In this document: piece after piece, positions 6,647-14,923 of the stretch | How the letters are laid out: each line of letters opens with the position of its first letter | Position numbering within the stretch: the first letter of the stretch is position 1 | DNA from: Avoscillospira sp045530865 | GTDB taxonomy: Bacteria > Bacillota > Clostridia > Oscillospirales > Oscillospiraceae | NCBI GenBank assembly: GCA_045530865.1 | Contig: JAZSCX010000045.1 | Span: 1-47,516, forward strand | Reading direction: 5' to 3' | Length of the DNA stretch: 47,516 nucleotides | Position numbers and translations under genes: made by a program | Notes under the pieces: model-generated | Database searches by the model: none | Told to the model about the DNA's origin: nothing | The model's input: the letters and a program-made list of their open reading frames with translations, nothing else

Positions 6647-8254
6647 ATGTATCAGGCCCTGTATCGGAAATACCGTCCCCAGACCTTTGACGATGTGGTC
6701 GGTCAGAATGCCGTCACCCAAACGCTCCGCACCCAGCTCCGCACCGGCAAGCTGAGCCATGCTTATCTGTTTACCGGCACCCGCGGCACAGGCAAGACCT
6801 CCTGCGCCAAAATTCTGGCAAAGGCCGTCAACTGTCTGGATCTGCAGGACGGAAACCCCTGCAACCGCTGTGCCGCCTGCAAGGCCATCGACTCCGGCTC
6901 CTGCATGGACGTGCTGGAGATCGACGCCGCCTCCAACAACGGCGTGGATCAGGTTCGCGCCCTGCGGGATGATGCCGTATACACCCCTGCGGAAGTCCGC
7001 CGCAGAGTGTATATCATCGATGAAGTCCACATGCTTTCCATGGCGGCCTTCAATGCCCTGCTGAAGATCATTGAAGAGCCCCCTGCCCATCTGATCTTCA
7101 TTCTGGCAACCACAGAGCTGCACAAGGTTCCTGCCACCATTCTCTCCCGGTGCCAACGGTTCTCCTTCCGCAGACTGCTGCAGGAGGACATTGCCGCCAG
7201 ACTGCATTATATCGCCTACGAAGAGGGCATCGATCTGGAGCCGGACGCCTGCCGTCTGCTGGCACGCCTTGCCGACGGCGCTCTCCGTGACGGCGCCAGC
7301 CTTCTGGATCAGTGTGCTTCCGCTGCGGAAGGCGCTGTCACAGCCGAGCTGGTCTACAGCGCACTGGGTCTGGCCGGCGAAAAACGCACCGCCCAGCTGA
7401 TGGAAGCCATCGCCCGCCATGATTCGAAAACGGCCCTGGAGCTGTTCTCCTCTCTCTATGCCGGCGGCAAGGATATTGCCGCCATGCTGGACGAGCTGAC
7501 CTCCCTGAGCCGGGATCTGCTGATACTGAAAACCGCTCCCAAGAGCGGTTTGACCATGCTCTCCGGTGTGGTCACCGATCAGGAAGCGCTGGCCCTGCCG
7601 GATCTGTTTACCCCCGCAGAGCTGCTGCGCATTACCACCGTTCTGCAGGAGACCGCCTCCGGCTTCGCGAAAAGCGCCAACCGCCGGGTGGATGCGGAGC
7701 TCTGCATCCTGCGGCTGTGCGATCCGGGTCTGGATCTGGACGCCCGGGCACTGAATGCCCGGCTCAGCCGTCTGGAAGAACAGGTTGCCTCCGGCCGGTT
7801 CGTACAGGCTTCTCCCCTGCCGGAGCCGGACGATGACCGTCCTCCCCTGCCGGATGATGACGATGCGCCTCCTATTTTCGAAGACGCGCCCCCGGTACCG
7901 CCTCTGAAACGGCCGGAGGAAGCGCCCGCCGGCTTCTGGCCGGATTTTGCCGCCCGGCTGAAGGCGGAAGTGCCCAATAAGTGCAAGGGCTTCATTCCCG
8001 GCACCATCCAGCCGGTCCTCGAGCAGAGCCTGCTGACTTTGGCGGCGGAGAGCAAATTTGTCAAAAACATTCTGGACATCCCCGAGGTTCTGGAGCCCGC
8101 TGCCCGCATTGCCTCTGCCATGCTGGGACGGTCCATCCGGGTGAAATGCGCGGAACGGAGCAAACATGCCGGCGCCCCCGGCGGCAAAGACCTGTTAAAT
8201 GATCTGGTCGCATTCGGCCAGGAACACGATACTATTATTTCCATCAAAAAATAA
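6647..8254 (+). CDS. dnaX: DNA polymerase III subunits gamma/tau
   Basis: A 535-residue clamp-loader ATPase that loads the sliding clamp during replication. Walker A is GTRGTGKT (44-51), the zinc ligands are C63, C72, C75 and C78, EIDAASNNGVDQVR follows, and Walker B is IIDEVHML (about 124-130). The C-terminal third has a proline- and acid-rich linker (PPLPDDDDAPPIFEDAPP) before a tau-like domain ending SIKK. The start MYQALYRKYRP is the family start and has AAGGAG seven bases upstream; the six extra residues to 6629 are unlikely to be translated. It heads the conserved dnaX-ybaB-recR operon. Confidence 0.97.
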   Translation: MYQALYRKYRPQTFDDVVGQNAVTQTLRTQLRTGKLSHAYLFTGTRGTGKTSCAKILAKAVNCLDLQDGNPCNRCAACKAIDSGSCMDVLEIDAASNNGVDQVRALRDDAVYTPAEVRRRVYIIDEVHMLSMAAFNALLKIIEEPPAHLIFILATTELHKVPATILSRCQRFSFRRLLQEDIAARLHYIAYEEGIDLEPDACRLLARLADGALRDGASLLDQCASAAEGAVTAELVYSALGLAGEKRTAQLMEAIARHDSKTALELFSSLYAGGKDIAAMLDELTSLSRDLLILKTAPKSGLTMLSGVVTDQEALALPDLFTPAELLRITTVLQETASGFAKSANRRVDAELCILRLCDPGLDLDARALNARLSRLEEQVASGRFVQASPLPEPDDDRPPLPDDDDAPPIFEDAPPVPPLKRPEEAPAGFWPDFAARLKAEVPNKCKGFIPGTIQPVLEQSLLTLAAESKFVKNILDIPEVLEPAARIASAMLGRSIRVKCAERSKHAGAPGGKDLLNDLVAFGQEHDTIISIKK

Positions 8255-8269
8255 AGGAGAACAATCACT

Positions 8270-8617
8270 ATGGCAAAAGGCGGATACCGCGGCGGCATGC
8301 CCATGGGCGGCGTGAACCCCAATATGATCAAGCAGGCACAGAAAATGCAGCAGCAGATGCTGCAGATGCAGCAGGAAATGGAATCCAAGGAATACGAAGC
8401 AGCAGCCGGCGGCGGTATGGTGACCGCTGCGGTCAACGGCAAGCATGAGCTGCTCCGTCTGACCATCGACCCCGAGGCAGTGGATCCCGAAGATGTGGAA
8501 ATGCTGCAGGATATGGTCATCGCTGCCGTCAACGAAGCCATGCGCAAGGCCGACGCGGAAGCATCCGCCAGCATGAGCAAGCTCACCGGCGGTCTGAATC
8601 TGGGCGGCCTGTTCTGA
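8270..8617 (+). CDS. YbaB/EbfC family nucleoid-associated protein
   Basis: A 115-residue DNA-binding protein of the YbaB family, a dimeric nucleoid-associated protein encoded between dnaX and recR in most bacteria. The N-terminal helix is rich in Gln and Met (NMIKQAQKMQQQMLQMQQEM), and the core contains AAAGGGMVTAAVNGKHELLRL and the ISIDPEAVD-type segment. A ribosome site (AAAGGAGAA) lies just before ATG. It follows dnaX by 15 bases and precedes recR by one base. Confidence 0.96.
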   Translation: MAKGGYRGGMPMGGVNPNMIKQAQKMQQQMLQMQQEMESKEYEAAAGGGMVTAAVNGKHELLRLTIDPEAVDPEDVEMLQDMVIAAVNEAMRKADAEASASMSKLTGGLNLGGLF

Positions 8618-8618
8618 T

Positions 8619-9218
8619 ATGCGCTACTTCCCTGCCGCTCTGGAGCGGCTGACCGAACAGTTTGCCCGTCTGCCGGGTATCGGCGGTAAAACCGCCCAGC
8701 GTCTGGCCTTTCATGTGCTGAGCCTGCCGAAAGAAGACGCGGAGAATTTCGCCCAGGCCATTCTGGACGCCCGTGAAAATGTGCACACCTGCAAGATCTG
8801 CCAGAACCTGACGGATCGGGAGGTCTGCCCCATCTGCGACGATCTGCAGCGAGATCAAAGCCAGATCTGCGTGGTGGCGGAGCCCCGTGATGTGATCGCC
8901 ATGGAGCGTTCCCGGGAATTTCAGGGCGTCTATCATGTGCTGCACGGCGTGATCTCCCCGCTGAACCATGTGGGGCCGGATCATCTTCGGATCCGGGAAC
9001 TGCTGGATCGTGTGGCAACCGGTACGGTGCGGGAGGTCATCATGGCCACCAATCCCGATACGGAGGGCGAAGCAACCGCCATGTACCTGAGCCGTCTGCT
9101 GCGTCCGCTGGAAGTGAAGGTCACCCGACTGGCCTACGGCATCCCCGTGGGCAGCCAGCTGGAATATGCCGATGAGATCACCCTCCTGCGCGCCCTGGAA
9201 GGCCGCAGAGAAATCTGA
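8619..9218 (+). CDS. recR: Recombination protein RecR
   Basis: A 199-residue RecR that works with RecO/RecF to load RecA at gaps. A helix-hairpin-helix region (LPGIGGKTAQRLAFH) is followed by a C4 zinc finger (C58, C61, C70, C73) and the Toprim domain (ICVVAEPRDVIAMER and ATNPDTEGEATAMYL). The length is the family norm. ATG lies one base after the ybaB stop with no strong ribosome site of its own, so translational coupling is likely. Confidence 0.97.
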   Translation: MRYFPAALERLTEQFARLPGIGGKTAQRLAFHVLSLPKEDAENFAQAILDARENVHTCKICQNLTDREVCPICDDLQRDQSQICVVAEPRDVIAMERSREFQGVYHVLHGVISPLNHVGPDHLRIRELLDRVATGTVREVIMATNPDTEGEATAMYLSRLLRPLEVKVTRLAYGIPVGSQLEYADEITLLRALEGRREI

Positions 9219-9229
9219 ATACAGGAAAA

Positions 9230-9263
9230 GAGGCTGTTGCAAAATACGCAACAGCCTCTTTTT
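9230..9263 (+). terminator. Terminator of dnaX-ybaB-recR
   Basis: A perfect 11-bp stem, GAGGCTGTTGC paired with GCAACAGCCTC, has a 7-nt loop and is followed by TTTTT. Confidence 0.92.
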
Positions 9264-9266
9264 GCA

Positions 9267-9314
9267 GTAGGGGCGGTCATTGACCGCCCGCGGGCGACTA
9301 ATAGTCGCCCCTAT
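9267..9314. repeat. GTAGGGGCG palindromic dispersed repeat (copy 1)
   Basis: Two back-to-back palindromes, GGGCGGTCATTGACCGCCC and GGGCGACTAATAGTCGCCC, follow the recR terminator. A related copy, GTAGGGGCGACCATTGGTCG, lies at 22515-22539. The shared pattern GTAGGGGCG(N)CATTG(N)CGCCC marks a dispersed intergenic element. Confidence 0.65.
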
Positions 9315-9337
9315 ATCTGTTTGCATGGTGCAGTGGG

Positions 9338-11419
9338 TTAATACAAAACCAGTCCGTATTGGAGCCAGAACTGCCGCAGAGTGGGCTGCTGCTTCAGCTT
9401 TTCGATCCGCAGCTCTGCCGCCCGACGGAGCAGTGCAAGCTCTTCTTCCGTCAAAGTGTGCTGGCTAAACCGGGCTTTTTCCGCCAGCCGGAACAATTCC
9501 TCTTCCGGCGGCAAGCCCGTTTTTTTGCCCAGCGCCACCAGCCAGCGCCAGAGCCCCAGCGCCTGCCGGTTGGGCCGTCCTCTGCCGCAGCGGCAGTTTC
9601 TGCCCCGCACGATCAGCCAGCGGCGCACCAGCACCGCTATCCCAAAGACCGGGATCAGAAGCCACCACAGGCCGTTGCCTGCCTGTTTCTCTTCCTTTTC
9701 AACTGATGTTTCCGGCTGCGAATGCTGCGGTTCTTCCGGTTCCGGAAGTTCCGGTTCGGTTTCCGGACGCATATCCTGAGTTTGCTGCTGATCCTGCTGC
9801 AGCTGCTCCGGATCGGAGGTTCCCGGCACAAGCTGCGTATTATCTGCAGCGGGTGTGGGATCCAGCGGCAGCCAGCCTACATCGTTTACATAATATTCTA
9901 CCCATGCATGGGCGTCATCCTCAGTCACCGTGATCCAGTCCGCCCCATTGCCCGTAATGGAATAGCCCGTCACATACCGTGCGGGAATGCCCACTGTTCG
10001 CAGCAGCATGGTTGCTGCCGTGGCAAAATGTACGCAGTAGCCCCGGTTGCTTTCCTTCAGGAAATACAGAACAAACTCTTCTCCCGCAGGTAATCTGGGC
10101 GTATTGAGATCATAAACGCCACTATCCCGCACCAGATTTGCCAGCAGCTCCGGATCCTTTGTGCCGTCCCAGCCCTTCTGCTTCAGAAAATTCACCAGGC
10201 CGGTACGAAGCTCCTCCGGCACCTGCGTATATTGTTCATTTACATAATTATTGTAGCCATCCGGAACGTGACCGCTGTCTGCCGGCCCGGGCTGGCAAAA
10301 AACCTGATATTCCTGCAGCCGTCCCACATTTTTGATATAAGAATCATCCACAAACTCCACAGAATCCGGGAATGCACCGGGATAATAGGTGGTATAAAGC
10401 ACGGTCTGCACCGTTTTCGTGCGGATCTGCAGGTTTGCATACGGCCGCAGGGTACCCACCGACAGCAGAGGAGATCCCTCAAATCCCTGCTCCGCATAGG
10501 TTTTGTGATCCAGCGCAGACCACCCGTTGTCCTCATATTTTCCCAGAGAGTTTCCCCGCAGATAGAACCGGGGCTCCGTCCAAAGGCACTCCAGCACCGG
10601 AGTTCCAGTCAGCCGTTTCGGCCCCAAACGGCTCAGATCCACTGTTTCCAGCTGTCTGGTTCCAAGGGGAATAGCCGAAACGGCAGTCTGAGTCAGCTCT
10701 TCCAGTGTTTCTTTTTGAAAGCCGCTTTCCGCTACTTTCTGCATGGCCTGCGACCATTCTGCCCGCTCATAATCGGCGGGCGGCCAGATGATCGTCACGG
10801 TGCCCACCAGAATAACGGCAGGCAGCAGAATCCACCATGCCAGTCTGCCGCCCTCATTGGCATTTCTCTCCCGCACGGAATGGGACAGCAGCAAAATCAG
10901 CAGGGCAAAGGTCAGCAGCACCAGCCAGAACACCGGCGCCAGCTCCACTATGATCAGGCAGAGCACCAGCACCGGCGCGCACAGCAGCAAAAGAAACAGA
11001 ACACTTCCCTCTTTGCAGACGATCCACGCCGTCAGCCAACACAGTGGCATGGCTATGGCGGACAGAATCAGCAGGCAGTCTCCAGCCTGCCCCAGCACGG
11101 CAACACCGGAAAAGCAGGCTGCATATTCCTTTGTTATGGCATGGAGGAGCGCCATCAGACTGGCCTCCATGGGCTCCCATTTCCAGATGATCCATCCCAT
11201 CCACAGGGCCAGTGCCGCCAGAGAAACCATCCAGCTTTTGCGGGGCAGCATGACGCAGGCCGCCGCCAAGGAGGCCGTGCCGCAGACGATTGCCAGTTTC
11301 GCCATGCTGCACTGCATGGCGAAGGCCTCCATCAGACACATCAGGGAGGAAAAACTGACCAGTGACGCCAGCAACACCGCCATCAGAACGGTGGAAATAT
11401 GCAATTTGGCGCGAGCCAT
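9338..11419 (-). CDS. Membrane transglutaminase-like (TgpA-type) protein
   Basis: A 693-residue protein with about six to eight hydrophobic segments in the first 230 residues, then an extracytoplasmic region with a transglutaminase-like core, another membrane segment after a Pro/Glu/Gln-rich linker (about 570-605) and a cytoplasmic C-terminal tail. The Cys-His-Asp triad is C462 (NRGYCVHFATAATMLLR), H504 (DAHAWVEYY) and D520 (WLPLDPTP). The start at 11419 (MARAKLHIS) has GGGAGGTG four bases upstream and lies 13 bases after the DUF58 stop. With MoxR and DUF58 it forms the widespread MoxR-DUF58-TGase set, proposed to remodel or fold envelope proteins. The substrate is unknown. Confidence 0.9.
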   Translation of the reverse strand: MARAKLHISTVLMAVLLASLVSFSSLMCLMEAFAMQCSMAKLAIVCGTASLAAACVMLPRKSWMVSLAALALWMGWIIWKWEPMEASLMALLHAITKEYAACFSGVAVLGQAGDCLLILSAIAMPLCWLTAWIVCKEGSVLFLLLLCAPVLVLCLIIVELAPVFWLVLLTFALLILLLSHSVRERNANEGGRLAWWILLPAVILVGTVTIIWPPADYERAEWSQAMQKVAESGFQKETLEELTQTAVSAIPLGTRQLETVDLSRLGPKRLTGTPVLECLWTEPRFYLRGNSLGKYEDNGWSALDHKTYAEQGFEGSPLLSVGTLRPYANLQIRTKTVQTVLYTTYYPGAFPDSVEFVDDSYIKNVGRLQEYQVFCQPGPADSGHVPDGYNNYVNEQYTQVPEELRTGLVNFLKQKGWDGTKDPELLANLVRDSGVYDLNTPRLPAGEEFVLYFLKESNRGYCVHFATAATMLLRTVGIPARYVTGYSITGNGADWITVTEDDAHAWVEYYVNDVGWLPLDPTPAADNTQLVPGTSDPEQLQQDQQQTQDMRPETEPELPEPEEPQHSQPETSVEKEEKQAGNGLWWLLIPVFGIAVLVRRWLIVRGRNCRCGRGRPNRQALGLWRWLVALGKKTGLPPEEELFRLAEKARFSQHTLTEEELALLRRAAELRIEKLKQQPTLRQFWLQYGLVLY

Positions 11420-11432
11420 GGCGCACCTCCCA

Positions 11433-12401
11433 TCAGTTTCCGTTTTCATATCTTCCATCCACATGGCAGCGCCACGAAGCGCTGCTGAATTTTCTGCCAG
11501 CCACAGAGGGCGTATCCTCCCGCAGCCGGGAATGAAGCAGCCGCGGCAGCAATTCCTCCCAATCCTGCGGCTCATTGATAGAAACCTGTGCCGTTTCACA
11601 GGTCTCCGGCTCGATCCAGATCATCTGGTGGGGCACCTCATGCTCCAGCATCCACCGGGACAGCCACTGCAGCTGCTCCAGCGTAGAATCCACCCGGGAG
11701 GGCTCCCCGCACAGATCAAAGGTCAGCAGGGTCAATCCGCGAATGGGTTCCTGCGCCTCCCGCACAATGGTGCGGTCGGTTTTTACCGAAAGCTTCCAGT
11801 GGATATCCCGCATACTGTCGCCGGGGTGATAATCCCGCAGCTCGTGTTCCTCAGAAAACCCGCCGCCGGGCTTGGGTCTGCGCCGGCGAACCAGAAAGTG
11901 GTTCAGATTGGGGAGCTTTTCCGGCTCTCTCGGCACCGGCTCCACCATCAGTTCCACCGCAGGCGGCAGCCGCAGAGGGAAGGCAAAGAGCCCCAGATAA
12001 TCATAGATCCGCCCTCTGGTCAGGCTGCACTGCAGCACCCCGCAGTGACTGGTGTCCAGCGGCACATACCAGCAATCCTGTCCCGGCGCCTGCTGCTTCA
12101 GAACGATCTCCTGTCCGGTCATCGCAGACCGCACCACCAGCCGGAAACGGCACCGCGGCAGAGGCAGAAAGCCGCCGGTTGTCCGCAGGGTCACATAGGC
12201 AGAATCCTCCCGCGGGCACCGCCGGGGCACTTCGATCTGCAGCCGCACCCGAACCATAGCCAGCACACTGACCACCAGAGAGAACAGCGGCAGGCTCAGC
12301 ACCAGCACCAGTAAAAACCACGAGTACCAGCCAAAATAAAACGCGTGAAACACGACAGTGCCTGCCAGACCCGCCGTATAAATCAGCCAGTTCTTTCCCA
12401 T
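11433..12401 (-). CDS. DUF58 domain-containing protein
   Basis: A 322-residue protein with two N-terminal membrane helices (about 5-50), a beta-rich domain, and the DUF58 signature LRDYHPGDSMRDIHW (188-202) followed by KLSVKTDRTIVREA. The remainder resembles a von Willebrand A-like fold. DUF58 proteins are partners of MoxR ATPases. ATG comes three bases after the MoxR stop, so the two are tightly coupled. It is probably membrane-bound, with the DUF58 domain in the cytoplasm. Confidence 0.92.
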   Translation of the reverse strand: MGKNWLIYTAGLAGTVVFHAFYFGWYSWFLLVLVLSLPLFSLVVSVLAMVRVRLQIEVPRRCPREDSAYVTLRTTGGFLPLPRCRFRLVVRSAMTGQEIVLKQQAPGQDCWYVPLDTSHCGVLQCSLTRGRIYDYLGLFAFPLRLPPAVELMVEPVPREPEKLPNLNHFLVRRRRPKPGGGFSEEHELRDYHPGDSMRDIHWKLSVKTDRTIVREAQEPIRGLTLLTFDLCGEPSRVDSTLEQLQWLSRWMLEHEVPHQMIWIEPETCETAQVSINEPQDWEELLPRLLHSRLREDTPSVAGRKFSSASWRCHVDGRYENGN

Positions 12402-12404
12402 GGC

Positions 12405-13334
12405 TCAGCGCAGCTTGGGCGCGGCAGTCTTGCGCAGAATGCTCTGCAGCAGCTGTCCGGCGGAAATGTCTCTGGCCTCTGCCTCCGGCGCCAGCAGCAG
12501 CCGGTGGCTCACCGTATCCACAAATACGGTCTGCACATCCTCCGGCGTGACAAAGTCCCTGCCCTTGAGCATGGCCACGGCCTTTGCCATAGATGCCATG
12601 GAAAGGGTTGCTCTGGGACTGGCTCCCCGGAGGATCATGGGATCATTGCGGGTGGCGGAGATCAGTGCCACCATGTAATCCACCACTTCCGGCTTGATGT
12701 ACACGGCGTCCGCCTGCTTCTGCAAAGCCAGCAGCTCTGCACGGGAAACCACCTGACGCACCAGATCCAGAGGATTTCCCTGCTGACGGTTCAGAACCAG
12801 CTCCCGCTCATCCTTGGGATCGGGATAGCCGATGGACAGACGGATGGTAAACCGGTCCATCTGGCTGTCCGGCAGCAGCTGGGTGCCAGATGCACCGGTG
12901 GGATTCTGGGTGGCAATGACAAAGAACGGCTCCGGCAGCACATGGGTCTGGCCGTCCACCGTCACCTGTCCCTCTTCCATGGCCTCCAGCAAGGCCGACT
13001 GGGTGCGGGAGGTGGCGCGGTTCAACTCATCCGCCAGAAACACATTGGTCAGCACCGCACCGGGCTGATAGACCATAGCGCCGGTCTCCTTCTGATACAC
13101 GGAATAACCGGTGATGTCGGAGGGCAGCACGTCCGGCGTAAACTGCACCCGCCCATAGTCCAGACCCAGCGCCTTGGAAAAGGCCAGTGCCATGGACGTC
13201 TTACCAACGCCGGGGATATCCTCCAGCAGAATATGTCCGCGGGCAAGGATCGTCGTCAGCACCCACAGCAGAGTGCGGTCCTTGCCAACGATGACTTTTT
13301 TCACTTCTCCGATGATCTGACTGACAGAACCCAT
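12405..13334 (-). CDS. MoxR family AAA+ ATPase
   Basis: A 309-residue AAA+ chaperone-like ATPase. Walker A is EDIPGVGKTS (about 38-47), Walker B is VFLADELNRA, ATQNPTGASGT is the sensor-1 region, and a lid domain follows. The start at 13334 (MGSVSQIIGE) is set by AAGGAGA eight bases upstream; the upstream extension to 13400 would be read through a long palindrome and is unlikely. It leads MoxR-DUF58-transglutaminase and lies 87 bases after the TIGR04255 gene. Confidence 0.94.
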   Translation of the reverse strand: MGSVSQIIGEVKKVIVGKDRTLLWVLTTILARGHILLEDIPGVGKTSMALAFSKALGLDYGRVQFTPDVLPSDITGYSVYQKETGAMVYQPGAVLTNVFLADELNRATSRTQSALLEAMEEGQVTVDGQTHVLPEPFFVIATQNPTGASGTQLLPDSQMDRFTIRLSIGYPDPKDERELVLNRQQGNPLDLVRQVVSRAELLALQKQADAVYIKPEVVDYMVALISATRNDPMILRGASPRATLSMASMAKAVAMLKGRDFVTPEDVQTVFVDTVSHRLLLAPEAEARDISAGQLLQSILRKTAAPKLR

Positions 13335-13355
13335 AGTAATTCTCCTTGATATGCT

Positions 13356-13391
13356 TTCTCGTCTATATCCATATAGGGATATAGACGAGAA
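13356..13391 (-). promoter_or_regulatory. 15-bp-arm inverted repeat upstream of moxR
   Basis: TTCTCGTCTATATCC and GGATATAGACGAGAA form perfect 15-bp arms around a 6-base centre, about 20 bases before the moxR start. No T run follows on either side. It may be an operator, or a leader hairpin controlling moxR separately from the two genes upstream. No convincing -35/-10 pair was found next to it. Confidence 0.6.
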
Positions 13392-13421
13392 TTTCGACAA
13401 AAAGGTTGCAAGTTTTTTTAT

Positions 13422-14207
13422 TTATTTCGGCTCCATGGCATCATGGAGGGTCTCGGTAATGGCATCACGGAAAATGCTGCCGGCCTGTGCATGGACAGTC
13501 TGCATGGCGCCTGCCGCCAGATTCACCGGAACATTGCCGCCCATGGACACATCCAGATCGAAGATCATCTTCGCTTCCTTATCGGATGCGTCGTTTCCCT
13601 TCTTGACCATGCCGGGGCCCACATGGAGCTTCATCCGGCAGCCGCCGGGAATGGCAGCCTCCACATCCTGCGAGCAGCGGGTAAAGGCCTGCTCCGGCAC
13701 TTCCTCGTCGTCCAGCAGTCCCAGATACTTCGGCTGCAGCAGTTCCCGCCAAGGGGTTCCCTCCAGCTCCAGATCCCGCCGGGAAATGGCGTTGAGGTAC
13801 CGCAGGCCCACCCGCTCAAAATAGGCAGGCTCATAGAGTTTAATGAAGCTGGCCAGAGGCTTATCCATCATGCGGGCAAACTCCTCCCAGCGGGTGTAGT
13901 CATTGCAGGTGAGGGAAATAAAGCCCTGCGTCAGGTTGATCCGGTACTTGCCGTCAGCCGTCATAAACTGATGGTTTGCCACCGGCTTCTGAGGCTCCAT
14001 TCTGGGCGGCTGTCCGGGGACATTGACCATTTTTGCAGGCAGGGGATCCTGCCGCAGGACATACTTGGGGAAGGTCTGCCGGATGGCATCCTGAAAATCC
14101 ACCGGCTCTCTGGCTCCAACGGACAAAATCGTGGGGAACCGCAGCTGGCAGATGGCCTCCAAAAGCGGATTGCGGTTGTAAATGCAGCGTTCTTCTTTGG
14201 AAAACAT
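13422..14207 (-). CDS. TIGR04255 family protein
   Basis: A 261-residue soluble protein matching the sporadically distributed TIGR04255 family. The start NRNPLLEAICQLRFP is the characteristic N-terminus, and a later segment reads YFERVGLRYLNAI. The molecular function is unknown; members often sit near defence or phage-related genes. Here it is sandwiched between a nucleotidase and MoxR, 14 bases after the yfbR-like stop. No catalytic motif is evident. Confidence 0.85.
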   Translation of the reverse strand: MFSKEERCIYNRNPLLEAICQLRFPTILSVGAREPVDFQDAIRQTFPKYVLRQDPLPAKMVNVPGQPPRMEPQKPVANHQFMTADGKYRINLTQGFISLTCNDYTRWEEFARMMDKPLASFIKLYEPAYFERVGLRYLNAISRRDLELEGTPWRELLQPKYLGLLDDEEVPEQAFTRCSQDVEAAIPGGCRMKLHVGPGMVKKGNDASDKEAKMIFDLDVSMGGNVPVNLAAGAMQTVHAQAGSIFRDAITETLHDAMEPK

Positions 14208-14221
14208 AGGTGACGCTCCTT

Positions 14222-14806
14222 TTAATTCATATATTCCAGTTCGTCCAGATTGAGCCGGAAACTGTCGAGACAGTGTTCCATGAACCAGTCAAGGCACGGC
14301 AGGTGCATGTCCTTCATGGCCTGTTCGGTCTGGCGGGCGGCGGATTCAAATTCCTGATTGCCGGCCTTCAGCTCTTCCAGACATTTGATATAGGCCGACA
14401 GCTTGTCCGCCGCCTTGACGATCACCTGCACCTCCGGTTCGGATTCATGCAGAAGCGGTGCGTAGCTCTCCCGCAGCGCAGACGGCAGCATGGAAAGCAG
14501 TTTTTCGCAGGAAACCGTTTCGATCTCCTTGTAGGCCTTTTTGATGGCGGGGTTATAATACTTGATGGGGGTAGGCAGATCTCCGGTCAGGATCTCCGAC
14601 GCATCGTGGAACAGTGCCGCCGCGGCACACCGGTCGGGATCGGCAGGCTGCCCCAGAATATCCCGCTGGATAGCAGCCAGACCGTGGGCCAGCACCGCTA
14701 CCATATGACTGTGCTCCTGCACATTTTCCTGAAAGCTGTTGCGCATCAGTCCCCAGCGGCCAATGTACCGCATCCGGGAGATCAGGGCAAAAAAACGATG
14801 CTGCAT
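14222..14806 (-). CDS. YfbR-like HD-domain 5'-deoxynucleotidase
   Basis: A 194-residue HD-superfamily phosphohydrolase. R17-W18 and MRNS match the YfbR substrate site, QEHS supplies H32, and the HD pair is H67-D68 in ALFHDASEILTGDLPTPIKY; a later Asp in KAADKLSAY completes the metal site. YfbR removes phosphate from deoxynucleoside 5'-monophosphates, contributing to nucleotide salvage. It leads a leftward operon with the TIGR04255 gene, with GGAGGAAC just before ATG. Confidence 0.9.
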   Translation of the reverse strand: MQHRFFALISRMRYIGRWGLMRNSFQENVQEHSHMVAVLAHGLAAIQRDILGQPADPDRCAAAALFHDASEILTGDLPTPIKYYNPAIKKAYKEIETVSCEKLLSMLPSALRESYAPLLHESEPEVQVIVKAADKLSAYIKCLEELKAGNQEFESAARQTEQAMKDMHLPCLDWFMEHCLDSFRLNLDELEYMN

Positions 14807-14841
14807 GAGAGTTCCTCCATCTGTTTCAATCGTGTGATTTT

Positions 14842-14896
14842 ATTGTATCATAAACCGTCCGAAAGAGAAACCTTGATTTTTTGTTTTGGGTATAAT
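14842..14896. promoter_or_regulatory. Divergent -10 boxes for yfbR-like gene and mnmA
   Basis: The gap 14807-14923 has TACAAT on the minus strand (14842-14847) facing the yfbR-like gene and TATAAT on the plus strand (14891-14896) before mnmA. The -35 boxes are weak on both strands, so only the -10 elements are claimed. Confidence 0.5.
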
Positions 14897-14923
14897 AGGA
14901 TTAGGACAAAGGATGTGAACCCC

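Noticed and set aside
6509..8167. 552-codon minus-strand frame opposite dnaX
   Set aside because: It is antisense to dnaX, which has full clamp-loader motifs; the frame's product has no recognisable domain.
14210..14923. N-terminal extension of MnmA by 238 codons
   Set aside because: This part is antisense to the yfbR-like gene, and the MnmA family start MKKILVGMSGGVDS with a ribosome site is at 14924.
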